Assembly (NCBI GenBank): GCA_033722375.1
Contig: JAWVZB010000096.1
Span: forward strand, 1-11,869
DNA length: 11,869 nt
Source: JAWVZB01 sp033722375
Lineage (GTDB): Bacteria; Actinomycetota; Nitriliruptoria; Nitriliruptorales; Nitriliruptoraceae
Reading direction: 5' to 3'
Shown here: positions 6,266 through 11,869 of the stretch, in pieces
Layout of the letters: each line of letters opens with the position of its first letter
How positions within the stretch are numbered: the first letter of the stretch is position 1
The notes under the pieces: model-generated
Database searches by the model: none
What the model saw: only the letters and a program-made list of their open reading frames with translations
Told to the model about the DNA's origin: nothing
Position numbers and translations under genes: made by a program

Positions 6266-6993
6266 GGGCTCGAGAACCCGTGGTCGGCGAGGATGGCCCC
6301 ACCCGTCTCCGGATCCGTGAGGAAGTCCAGGAGTTCGCCCGCGAGCTCGGGATGCGGGGAGCGCTCGAGGGCTGCACCGTGGTACTCGACGGCCACCTCG
6401 GCGTCGATGGGGATCGCGTCGACCTCGTCGGCGCGCGCCGCGACGTCGGTGCGGTAGACGATCGCGGCATCCGCCTCCCCGAGTGCCACCTTCGACAAGG
6501 CCCCGCGCACGTCAGGAGTCAGGTCGTCGGGGGTGACCTCCACCCCGGCTGACAGCAGGGCCCGACGTGCGTACGCGCCGGCGGGTACGTCGGGAGCCGG
6601 GAGGACGAGCACGAGGTCGCGAGCGGCGAGGTCGGACAGGCCGCCGATGGCCGACGGGTTCCCGGGGGCGACCGCGATCACGAGCTGGTTGGTGGCGACG
6701 ACTCGCGGCTCGCCGGCGAGCTGATCCCCAACCGCGTCGAGCTGGCGCAGATCGGCCGACACGAACACGTCGGCAGGCGCCCCGTCGCGGATCTGTGCCG
6801 CGAGCTGCTGGCTGCCAGCCGTGCTGATCACGAGGTCGACGCCGGGGTGCGACGACTCGAAGGTGGCCTCGAGATCGTCCATGGCGTCCACGAGCGAGGC
6901 GGCAGCGAACACGGTCAGCTTCCGGTCTTCCGGTTGCGAGCAGGAGCCCACGAGCACGCACAGGAGCACCAACAGCGAGGCGGCACGGATCAT
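6262..6993 (-). CDS. modA: Molybdate-binding lipoprotein ModA
   Basis: A 243-residue extracytoplasmic solute-binding protein that captures molybdate/tungstate for ModBC. The N-terminus is a lipoprotein signal: MIRAA, a hydrophobic core, and a lipobox VGSC with Cys18 as lipid anchor, as expected in a monoderm. The mature part begins with LTVFAAASLVDAMDDLEATF, the family's oxyanion-site strand-helix, followed by STAGSQQLAAQI, ADVFVSAD, NQLVIAVAPGNP and late IVYRTDV, in normal ModA order. Length is typical. ATG 6993 lacks a good Shine-Dalgarno but overlaps, as ATGA, the stop of a 7-codon ORF that may be a leaderless leader (6990-7013). It is first of the modABC operon. No ModE-type operator that I recognise lies upstream. 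Confidence 0.95.
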   Translation of the reverse strand: MIRAASLLVLLCVLVGSCSQPEDRKLTVFAAASLVDAMDDLEATFESSHPGVDLVISTAGSQQLAAQIRDGAPADVFVSADLRQLDAVGDQLAGEPRVVATNQLVIAVAPGNPSAIGGLSDLAARDLVLVLPAPDVPAGAYARRALLSAGVEVTPDDLTPDVRGALSKVALGEADAAIVYRTDVAARADEVDAIPIDAEVAVEYHGAALERSPHPELAGELLDFLTDPETGGAILADHGFSSP

Positions 6994-7013
6994 CCGTCGG
7001 TGGGTGTGGCCAT
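6990..7013 (-). CDS. Possible 7-codon leader peptide upstream of modA
   Basis: The minus strand holds ATG GCC ACA CCC ACC GAC GGA TGA, encoding MATPTDG. Its TGA overlaps the modA ATG (GGATGATCC), the same 4-nt ATGA arrangement that joins modB to modC. Its ATG lies exactly 7 nt behind a TACAGT hexamer (7026-7021), the spacing of a leaderless start. If used, ribosomes would load on this ORF at the 5' end and reinitiate at modA, which has no ribosome site of its own. Coding by such a short ORF cannot be shown from composition, so confidence is modest. Confidence 0.4.
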   Translation of the reverse strand: MATPTDG

Positions 7014-7020
7014 GTCACGA

Positions 7021-7026
7021 ACTGTA
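7021..7026 (-). promoter_or_regulatory. Putative -10 element of the modABC operon
   Basis: On the minus strand this reads TACAGT and is followed by 7 nt and an ATG (7013-7011), fitting a leaderless transcript of the leader ORF plus modABC. No clear -35 hexamer is found 16-18 bp upstream. Confidence 0.45.
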
Positions 7027-7081
7027 GTTTCCCCGGACCCGGTCGCCCTGCGGACCTCCCTCGACACGGCACCGCATCAGC

Positions 7082-7708
7082 TCAGACGTCGTAGGCGTGT
7101 CTGTACGTCACGGAGATGCGGGGTCCGACGGGGCGGCGGAGCTTGGGAACGGTGTGTCTCCAGGTCCGCTGGAAGGATCCCCCCATCACGAGCAGGTCGC
7201 CCCGCCCCAGCTCGAATCCGCGGCTGGGACCGCCGTCGGCAGGACGGAACCTGAACGGACGGCGGGCTCCGAGTGACACGATCGCGATGGTGGCGGTCGG
7301 GAGGTCACGAGCGACGCGGTCACCGTGCCACGCCACCGAGTCGTCCCCGTCTCGGTAGAGGTTGCAGCCGACCCGGGTGAACTCGACGCCGTACCGCCCC
7401 GACAGCATCTGACCCATCTCGTGGACGACCGCGATCTCGTCGGGGGTGTCGGCGAGATCCCAGAACGCCGTGAGCCGGGGTTGGGCGACCATCTCGCCGT
7501 ACATCTGCATCTCGCGCTGTCTCCAGCCGGCCGACTCGACGACGGCGTCGAACACCGCGTCAGCACCGGCGAGCCACTCGGGCTGATGGTCGATCCAGGC
7601 CCGATGGTCGAGCTCGTGCCTCCGGCGGCCAGCGAACTCGCGGTCGAACGCCGGCGTCTCCGCCGCGGCGAAGAGCGATCCCTGGAGTTGCAGTGCCGCC
7701 GTTCCCAT
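7082..7708 (-). CDS. AlkB-family Fe(II)/2-oxoglutarate dioxygenase, SOS-regulated
   Basis: A 208-residue AlkB-like dioxygenase expected to repair N-alkylated bases (such as 1-methyladenine and 3-methylcytosine) by oxidative demethylation in the cytoplasm. The iron ligands are H128 and D130 (WHGDRV) and H185 (RTWRHTVPK). The 2-oxoglutarate-binding arginines R197 and R203 lie in RISVTYR, matching the RxxxxxR of AlkB. NLYRDGDDSVAWHGD (116-130) is the family's substrate-lid and metal region. The compact form and PRLTAFWDL segment recall the ALKBH2/3-like group common in actinobacteria more than E. coli AlkB. The ATG at 7708 has no Shine-Dalgarno; a TACACT -10 ends 7 nt upstream, so the mRNA is probably leaderless. 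A palindromic LexA box abuts the -10. It follows hrpB on the same strand after 44 bp but has its own promoter. Confidence 0.92.
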   Translation of the reverse strand: MGTAALQLQGSLFAAAETPAFDREFAGRRRHELDHRAWIDHQPEWLAGADAVFDAVVESAGWRQREMQMYGEMVAQPRLTAFWDLADTPDEIAVVHEMGQMLSGRYGVEFTRVGCNLYRDGDDSVAWHGDRVARDLPTATIAIVSLGARRPFRFRPADGGPSRGFELGRGDLLVMGGSFQRTWRHTVPKLRRPVGPRISVTYRHAYDV

Positions 7709-7715
7709 GCCGACC

Positions 7716-7721
7716 AGTGTA
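7716..7721 (-). promoter_or_regulatory. -10 element of the leaderless alkB-like gene
   Basis: On the minus strand the hexamer reads TACACT, followed by GGTCGGC and the ATG at 7708-7706. The 7-nt spacing would place the start of transcription on the A of ATG. The LexA box ends 1 bp upstream, within the -35/-10 spacer, so LexA would exclude RNA polymerase. Confidence 0.6.
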
Positions 7722-7722
7722 G

Positions 7723-7736
7723 CGAACGTATGTTCG
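7723..7736. promoter_or_regulatory. LexA operator (SOS box) of the alkB-like gene
   Basis: CGAACGTATGTTCG is CGAAC-N4-GTTCG with perfectly symmetric arms, matching the LexA box of actinobacteria and Bacillus (core GAAC-N4-GTTC). It lies 15 bp upstream of the alkB-like ATG and directly next to its -10, the classic position for LexA repression. It is downstream of the hrpB stop, so it controls only the dioxygenase. Confidence 0.8.
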
Positions 7737-7752
7737 GTCCGTGAGGTGGCGG

Positions 7753-10242
7753 TCAGCGACGCTTGGCGCGGTCTGTCGGCGTCGCCTCCAGCGGATCCTC
7801 CGGCCAGGGGTGCTTGGGGTAGCGGCCCCGCAGGTCCTTGCGAACCTCGGGGTAGCCCCGCTCCCAGAACCCGGCGAGGTCCTGGGTGACCTGGACGGGA
7901 CGCTGCGCGGGCGACAGCAGGTGGACCATCACGGGCACCCGGCCTCCCGCGACGCGGGGGGTCTCGGTCCAGCCGAACGCCTGTTGGACCCGCACCGGCA
8001 GCACCGGGATCTCGCCCTGGTGGTAGTCGAGCCGAACCCGCGCCCCGCTCGGAACCTGCAGGTGGGTCGGGGCGAGCTCGTCGACCCGGCGCGCCCGCTC
8101 CCAGCCCACCAGGCCGAGCAGCGCATCCCGCAGCGGGACGGCCTCCAGATCCGACCGGCGGCGGACATTCGTGAGGTAGGGCGCGAGCCAGTCCTCCAGG
8201 TCAGCCAGGAGCGCCTCCTCGCTCATGTCGGGCCAGGGGTCACCGAGCGTGCGGTGGAGGAAATCGAGACGGGCACGCAGGTCGCGGGTGTCGCGCGTCC
8301 ACGGCAGGAGGTCGAGCCCGCGCGCACGGATCCCGTCCAGGATCGCCCCGCTGACCTCCCGCGCCGAAGGATCGGCGAGCGGGGCGCGCTCGAGCGTCAG
8401 CGCCCCGAGCACGGTGCGCTCCTCCGCGACGACGTCACCGGAGTCGTCGTCCCAGGCGACCACGGTCTCGGTCTCGATGGCGTGGGCGAGCACCTCCCGC
8501 AGACGCGAGGCGGTGATGGGTGCCGCCAGGTGGATGCGATCCTCCCCCGCCCCACCGATCCCTCCGGCTGCGGCGATGACGAGCCACTCCTCGCCCGCCA
8601 GCACGTCGTGCTCGGGAAGGCTCGCGCCCCGCCCGTTCGCGAGCAGGAAGCTCCCGCGCCGTCCCCGCTGCTGGGCGACCCGGTCCGGGTAGGCGAGGGC
8701 GACGACCTCCCCCGTCCGCTCGACGTCGGGCGGTTCCGTCACAGGCCGCGGCCCGTCCCCGACCACCGAGGCGAGCCGGTCCCGCTCACGGCGCGCCCGC
8801 TGCAACGCCCCCCGCCGCAGGGGCACGCGGCGGGGCGGTCGCTCGCCCCGCAGAACCCGTACCCGCGTCGTCAGGTCGGCATGGCTGACGTCCCGGGGGC
8901 TCGAGAGCACGTCCCGATCGGCGAGCAACGCCGCGACCTCGCAGCCGAGCTGATCGAGACCGCGGTCACGCGCACCGACAGCCGCGTGCGCCAGCCGCGG
9001 ATGGACCGGGAGCGCCAGCAGCTCTCGGCCGTGGTCGGTGATACGGCGCTCGTCGTCGATGGCTTCGAGGTCGCGCAGCAGCGCCACCGCCTGCTGGTAG
9101 GCGCGGCGGGGCGGGGCGTCGAGGAAGCGCAGCTCGCTGGGTCCGTCGGCGCCCCAGCCGGCGAGCTCGAGCGCGAAACCGGCCAGGTCGACCTGGGCGA
9201 GCTCGGGGACGCGGTGCGGCTCGAGTCCCGCGTTCTCTCGCTCGGCCCAGAGCCGGTAGCAGACGCCGGGTGCGGTGCGGCCGGCGCGACCTCGCCGCTG
9301 CTCGGCGCTCGCCTGGGAGATGCGCACGGTCTCGAGCCGCGTCATCGCCGTTCCGGGATCGAACCTGGGCTCGCGTGTCAGCCCGGAGTCGATGACGACC
9401 CGGACCCCCTCGATGGTCAGGCTCGTCTCGGCGATGTCGGTGGCGAGGACGACCTTCCTGGACGGTGACGGGGCGAGGGCCCGGTCCTGCTCGGACGGGG
9501 GCAGCGCCCCGAACAGCGGGGCCACGAGGATCCCCGGACCGGTTCCGAGAGCGCGCTCTACCCGGCGGATCTCCCCCGCCCCGGGCAGGAACACGAGCAC
9601 GTCGCCTTCGGTCTCGTCCAACGCGACCCGGATCGCTTCGACCGTGGCGGCCTCGACCCGGCGCGACACGACCCGGGGTCGGTAGTGGGTCTCGACGGGA
9701 TAACGGCGGCCTTCGCTGGTGATGACCGGCGCGTCGTCCAACAGGTCGGCCACGCGGGTCGCAGCGAGCGTCGCCGACATCACGCCGATCCGGAGGTCGG
9801 GGCGCAGCGCGGCGCGGGCATCGAGCGTCAGTGCCAAACCGAGGTCGGCGGCCAGGTTGCGCTCGTGGAACTCGTCGAACAGCACCACCGCGGTGCCCTG
9901 GAGCGACGGGTCGCGCTGCAGTCGCCGGACGAGGATGCCTTCGGTGATGACCTCGATCGCCGTGGCCGCCGACACCCGTCGCTCGTCCCGCGTGCTGTAC
10001 CCGACTGTCTGGCCCACCTGCTCGCCCCGTTCGCGAGCCATGTGCTGTGCAGCCGCGCGGGCAGCGAGCCTGCGGGGTTCGAGCACGAGGATGCGGCCCC
10101 CTGCCCTCCAAGGTGCGGACAGCAGTGCAGGCGGGACACGGGTGGTCTTGCCGGCGCCTGGAGGCGCCTGCAGCACGAACCGGCCGGCGGTCTCGAGCGC
10201 AGCCCGTACCTCGTCGAGGACGTCGTCCACGGGCAGGTGCAC
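7753..10242 (-). CDS. hrpB: ATP-dependent helicase HrpB (DExH family)
   Basis: An 829-residue DExH-box ATPase of the HrpB family, full length. Motifs in order: Walker A QAPPGAGKTT (25-34), Walker B/DExH DEFH in LFDEFHERNL (121-130), motif III SAT (156-158), motif V region ATDIAETSLTI (267-277), and motif VI QRRGRAGR (315-322). HA2-type helices follow, and the HrpB-specific C-terminal domain from about 690 includes SEEALLADLEDWLAPYL, PSGARVRLDY, VTQDLAGFW and the terminal YPEVRKDLRGRYPKHPWPED. The family is assigned as RNA helicase-like by homology; its physiological substrate is poorly defined. The start is GTG 10242 with GGAG 8 nt upstream, and the protein begins MHLPVDDVLDE as family members do. 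It diverges from the Mut7-C gene over a 46-bp spacer with overlapping -10 elements. Confidence 0.96.
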   Translation of the reverse strand: MHLPVDDVLDEVRAALETAGRFVLQAPPGAGKTTRVPPALLSAPWRAGGRILVLEPRRLAARAAAQHMARERGEQVGQTVGYSTRDERRVSAATAIEVITEGILVRRLQRDPSLQGTAVVLFDEFHERNLAADLGLALTLDARAALRPDLRIGVMSATLAATRVADLLDDAPVITSEGRRYPVETHYRPRVVSRRVEAATVEAIRVALDETEGDVLVFLPGAGEIRRVERALGTGPGILVAPLFGALPPSEQDRALAPSPSRKVVLATDIAETSLTIEGVRVVIDSGLTREPRFDPGTAMTRLETVRISQASAEQRRGRAGRTAPGVCYRLWAERENAGLEPHRVPELAQVDLAGFALELAGWGADGPSELRFLDAPPRRAYQQAVALLRDLEAIDDERRITDHGRELLALPVHPRLAHAAVGARDRGLDQLGCEVAALLADRDVLSSPRDVSHADLTTRVRVLRGERPPRRVPLRRGALQRARRERDRLASVVGDGPRPVTEPPDVERTGEVVALAYPDRVAQQRGRRGSFLLANGRGASLPEHDVLAGEEWLVIAAAGGIGGAGEDRIHLAAPITASRLREVLAHAIETETVVAWDDDSGDVVAEERTVLGALTLERAPLADPSAREVSGAILDGIRARGLDLLPWTRDTRDLRARLDFLHRTLGDPWPDMSEEALLADLEDWLAPYLTNVRRRSDLEAVPLRDALLGLVGWERARRVDELAPTHLQVPSGARVRLDYHQGEIPVLPVRVQQAFGWTETPRVAGGRVPVMVHLLSPAQRPVQVTQDLAGFWERGYPEVRKDLRGRYPKHPWPEDPLEATPTDRAKRR

Positions 10243-10272
10243 GTGTCGGTCTCCGGGGCTCGCGGGCGCTCC

Positions 10273-10282
10273 ACCGTACGCT
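10273..10282. promoter_or_regulatory. Overlapping divergent -10 elements for hrpB and the Mut7-C gene
   Basis: The sequence ACCGTACGCT reads TACGCT on the plus strand (10277-10282) and TACGGT on the minus strand (10278-10273), sharing the central TA. The plus -10 is 6 nt before GTG 10289, a leaderless geometry. The minus -10 would start transcription near 10266, giving hrpB a leader of about 24 nt with GGAG. Both starts lie only 46 bp apart, so the two genes must share this region. Confidence 0.5.
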
Positions 10283-10288
10283 CACCGC

Positions 10289-11026
10289 GTGGATCCCGAG
10301 CGTGTGGTGGTGCGGCTCTACGCCGATCTCGTCGAACTCGCTGGCGACGAGGAGTTGGAGGTGCCGGTCGGCTCGAAGCGTTCGGTGAAGGACCTGATCG
10401 AGTCGGTCGGTGTGCCACACCCCGAGGTCGCCCTGATCCTCGTCGACGGGCGGCCGGTCTCCTTCGAGCATCTCGTCGCGGGCGGAGAGCGGGTGGCGGT
10501 CTACCCGCCGTTCCAGAGCTTCGATCTCGCAGCGGTCACGACGGTCGACCCGCCGCCGGCCGACCCACGGTTCGTCGCGGACGTCCACCTGGGCACGCTC
10601 GCTCGGCGCCTGCGCCTGCTCGGGTTCGACACCTGGTACCGCCCCGACGCCAACGACGACCTGCTCGCCGAGGTCGCCGTCGGCGAGGGGCGGATCCTGC
10701 TCTCCCGCGACCGCGGGCTCTTGATGCGGCGGGTCATCACTCACGGGTACTGCCCCCGCTCGGACGACCCGGAGCTGCAGGCGATCGAGGTCATCCGGCG
10801 CTACCGCCTCGCACCACACATCGCCCCGTTCACGCGCTGCATCAACTGCAACGGCGAGCTCGAGGCGGTGGAGAAACAGGAGGTCGTCGACGAGCTCCCA
10901 CCGGCCACCCGGAGGGAACACGAGCGGTTCACGCGTTGTTGTGACTGTGGCCAGGTGTACTGGCCGGGGTCGCACAAGGAAGCGCTCACCGACGTGGTCG
11001 CGGACCTCCGGACAGCGGGGCGCTGA
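10289..11026 (+). CDS. Mut7-C RNase domain protein with N-terminal ubiquitin-like domain
   Basis: A 245-residue protein with two recognisable modules. Residues 1-80 form a ubiquitin/MoaD-like beta-grasp (VVVRLYADLVELAG...VPVGSKRSVKDLIESVG...LVDGRPVSFEHLV..AVYPPF), which lacks the C-terminal Gly-Gly used for conjugation or sulfur transfer. Residues 92-245 form a Mut7-C domain: PIN-like acidic sites near D98 (FVADVHLGTLARRLRLLGFD) and D141 (ILLSRDRGLL), then a zinc ribbon with C184-x2-C187 and C217-x2-C220. Mut7-C is related to PIN nucleases, so RNA cleavage or processing is likely, but the substrate is unknown. The frame is open upstream to 9719, overlapping hrpB antisense; GTG 10289 is chosen because homology begins there and TACGCT is 6 nt upstream. 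msrA follows on the same strand after 68 bp. Confidence 0.92.
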   Translation: MDPERVVVRLYADLVELAGDEELEVPVGSKRSVKDLIESVGVPHPEVALILVDGRPVSFEHLVAGGERVAVYPPFQSFDLAAVTTVDPPPADPRFVADVHLGTLARRLRLLGFDTWYRPDANDDLLAEVAVGEGRILLSRDRGLLMRRVITHGYCPRSDDPELQAIEVIRRYRLAPHIAPFTRCINCNGELEAVEKQEVVDELPPATRREHERFTRCCDCGQVYWPGSHKEALTDVVADLRTAGR

Positions 11027-11037
11027 CCCCGAGGACC

Positions 11038-11043
11038 TACCCT
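11038..11043 (+). promoter_or_regulatory. Putative -10 element of msrA
   Basis: TACCCT in the gap between the Mut7-C stop and msrA would start transcription near 11050, with a leader of about 45 nt. Evidence is limited to the hexamer and its position; co-transcription with the upstream gene is also possible. Confidence 0.3.
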
Positions 11044-11094
11044 GAGGCTTGTGCGCGCGAGCGCCCCCAAGGCGCGATGGAGGGTTGAGAAGAC

Positions 11095-11727
11095 ATGAAC
11101 CTGTTCGGGTCGAAGAAGACTTCGATGGTGGATCCGGAGGATGCGCTCGAGGGTCGCGACGAACCGATGGAGGTTCCGGAGTCGCACGACGTGCTCGGCT
11201 CCTCGCTGCAACCTCCGTGGCCGGAAGGGACCCGGCTGGCGATGTTCGGCATGGGCTGCTTCTGGGGCGCGGAGCGGATCTTCTGGCGTCTCGACGGCGT
11301 GCACTCGACCGCGGCTGGCTACGCGGGCGGCTACACCCCGCATCCGACCTACGAGGAGGTCTGCTCGGGGCGTACCGGGCACGCCGAGGTGGTGCTCGTC
11401 GTCTACGACCCCGACGAGATCGACTACGAGACGCTCTTGAAGCACTTCTGGGAGAACCACGACCCGACGCAGCGCAACCGTCAGGGCAACGACGTCGGCA
11501 CGCAGTACCGCTCCGCGATCTACACCTACGGCGACGAGCAGCTCGAGGCGGCCAAGCGCTCTCGCGACCGCTACCAGGAGAAGCTGCACGCCGAGGGCTT
11601 CGGCGACATCGCGACCGAGATCCGCGAGGCGCCGACGTTCTACTACGCCGAGGACTACCACCAGCAGTACCTGTCGAAGAACCCGCGCGGGTACTGCAAC
11701 CACGGCTTCTGCCAGGTCGAGTTCTGA
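11095..11727 (+). CDS. msrA: Peptide-methionine (S)-S-oxide reductase MsrA
   Basis: A 210-residue cytoplasmic enzyme that reduces methionine-S-sulfoxide in proteins, with electrons from thioredoxin. The catalytic Cys55 is in GMGCFWGAE (52-60). Conserved segments GYAGGYTPHPTYEEVCSGRT, HAEVVLVVYDP, FWENHDPTQRNRQGNDVGTQ and YAEDYHQQYL are all present. The C-terminal GYCNHGFC (199-206) supplies Cys201 and Cys206 as resolving cysteines, the E. coli-type three-Cys mechanism. The roughly 45-residue N-terminal extension (DPEDALEGRDEPMEVPESH...VLGSSLQPPWPEG) is normal for the longer MsrA group. The ATG has GGAGGG 10 nt upstream, somewhat distant. It lies 68 bp after the Mut7-C gene on the same strand. 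No MsrB is in the window. Confidence 0.97.
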   Translation: MNLFGSKKTSMVDPEDALEGRDEPMEVPESHDVLGSSLQPPWPEGTRLAMFGMGCFWGAERIFWRLDGVHSTAAGYAGGYTPHPTYEEVCSGRTGHAEVVLVVYDPDEIDYETLLKHFWENHDPTQRNRQGNDVGTQYRSAIYTYGDEQLEAAKRSRDRYQEKLHAEGFGDIATEIREAPTFYYAEDYHQQYLSKNPRGYCNHGFCQVEF

Positions 11728-11794
11728 GCATCCCCTAAGGGACGTTCCCCCGCGCCCCGCTCGGCGACCAGCCACAGCGCGGCATGGTGCAAAC

Positions 11795-11828
11795 TGACAG
11801 AAACCGTCGCATGCGCCGGTTTCTGACA
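11795..11828. repeat. Imperfect palindrome / hairpin downstream of msrA
   Basis: TGACAGAAACCG (11795-11806) and CGGTTTCTGACA (11817-11828) pair at 11 of 12 positions, including a perfect inner 9-bp stem, around the 10-nt loop TCGCATGCGC, which itself contains the palindrome GCATGC. It lies about 70 bp after the msrA stop. It could act as a terminator, though no T-tract follows, or be an operator of a gene beyond the edge, a REP-like repeat, or a recombination site. The rest of 11728-11869 shows no convincing gene. Confidence 0.5.
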
Positions 11829-11869
11829 TGAGAACGCCGCTGTTGGCCTCCACCACGACGGCGAGACGA

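Noticed and set aside
6994..7081. A possible ModE-type molybdate operator or molybdenum-cofactor riboswitch upstream of modA
   Set aside because: The spacer has no ModE-like palindrome that I recognise and is too short, with a leaderless-type start, to hold a Moco riboswitch.
7741..9468. A 575-codon open frame on the plus strand
   Set aside because: It is antisense to the recognisable HrpB C-terminal half and has no family motifs; a GC-rich shadow.
9719..10288. 190-residue N-terminal extension of the Mut7-C protein
   Set aside because: It is antisense to the HrpB N-terminal domain and low in complexity. Domain similarity begins at GTG 10289, directly behind a -10 element.
8966..11731. A 921-codon open frame on the minus strand
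   Set aside because: It overlaps hrpB in another frame and runs antisense through the Mut7-C gene and msrA, with Arg/Pro/Gly-rich low-complexity composition. Such long spurious frames are typical of GC-rich DNA.
10801..11856. Minus-strand frame starting MVEANSGVLMSETG over the 3' palindrome
   Set aside because: It runs antisense through the whole of msrA and into the Mut7-C gene. No protein family is recognisable, so it is not called.
1..11869. Mobile elements, CRISPR arrays, tRNA or rRNA genes, toxin-antitoxin or defence islands
   Set aside because: No direct-repeat array, transposase or integrase motif, cloverleaf sequence or compact two-gene toxin module was seen. Every large frame is a recognised chromosomal gene or a shadow of one.

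Overview
The window is very GC-rich (by eye near 70%) and densely coded, with GTG as well as ATG starts. It suggests a free-living actinobacterium or a relative from a deep actinobacterial class. Support comes from a DUF3152 protein, a paired acyl-CoA dehydrogenase operon, a LexA box of the GAAC-N4-GTTC type, and several start codons placed 6-7 nt behind TAnnnT -10 elements, the layout of leaderless transcripts. The exact genus cannot be read from this stretch.

Layout, left to right: (1) the 5' end of an unidentified minus-strand gene (1-105), divergent from a classical short-chain dehydrogenase (191-1003, +). (2) Two tandem acyl-CoA dehydrogenases on the minus strand (3386 down to 1043), probably the two subunits of one heteromeric flavoenzyme; with the SDR they look like a lipid, sterol or acyl-CoA catabolic patch. 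(3) A divergent secreted DUF3152 protein with a complete metzincin-like zinc motif (3543-4376, +). (4) A molybdate ABC importer operon, modA-modB-modC, on the minus strand (6993 down to 4431), its genes joined by 4-nt stop/start overlaps and preceded by a possible 7-codon leader ORF. (5) An AlkB-family dioxygenase (7708-7082, -) with a LexA operator in its promoter. (6) The ATP-dependent helicase HrpB (10242-7753, -), divergent from (7) a fusion of a ubiquitin/MoaD-like domain, a Mut7-C PIN-like domain and a zinc ribbon (10289-11026, +). (8) Methionine sulfoxide reductase msrA (11095-11727, +), followed by a strong palindrome at the window edge.

Functional themes: acyl-chain catabolism on the left, molybdate uptake in the centre, and damage repair or RNA handling on the right (SOS-controlled AlkB, HrpB, Mut7-C, MsrA). 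I see no mobile element, CRISPR array, tRNA, rRNA or toxin-antitoxin pair, and no stretch above 300 bases without a gene. I find no evident multi-gene novel system. The most notable signals are regulatory: the SOS box over a leaderless alkB-like promoter, the recurring -10-to-start geometry, a hrpB/Mut7-C divergent promoter with overlapping -10 elements, and the modA leader ORF. Protein-level oddities are a ModC with Gln at the H-loop histidine position and an acyl-CoA dehydrogenase pair in which only one subunit carries a plausible catalytic glutamate.
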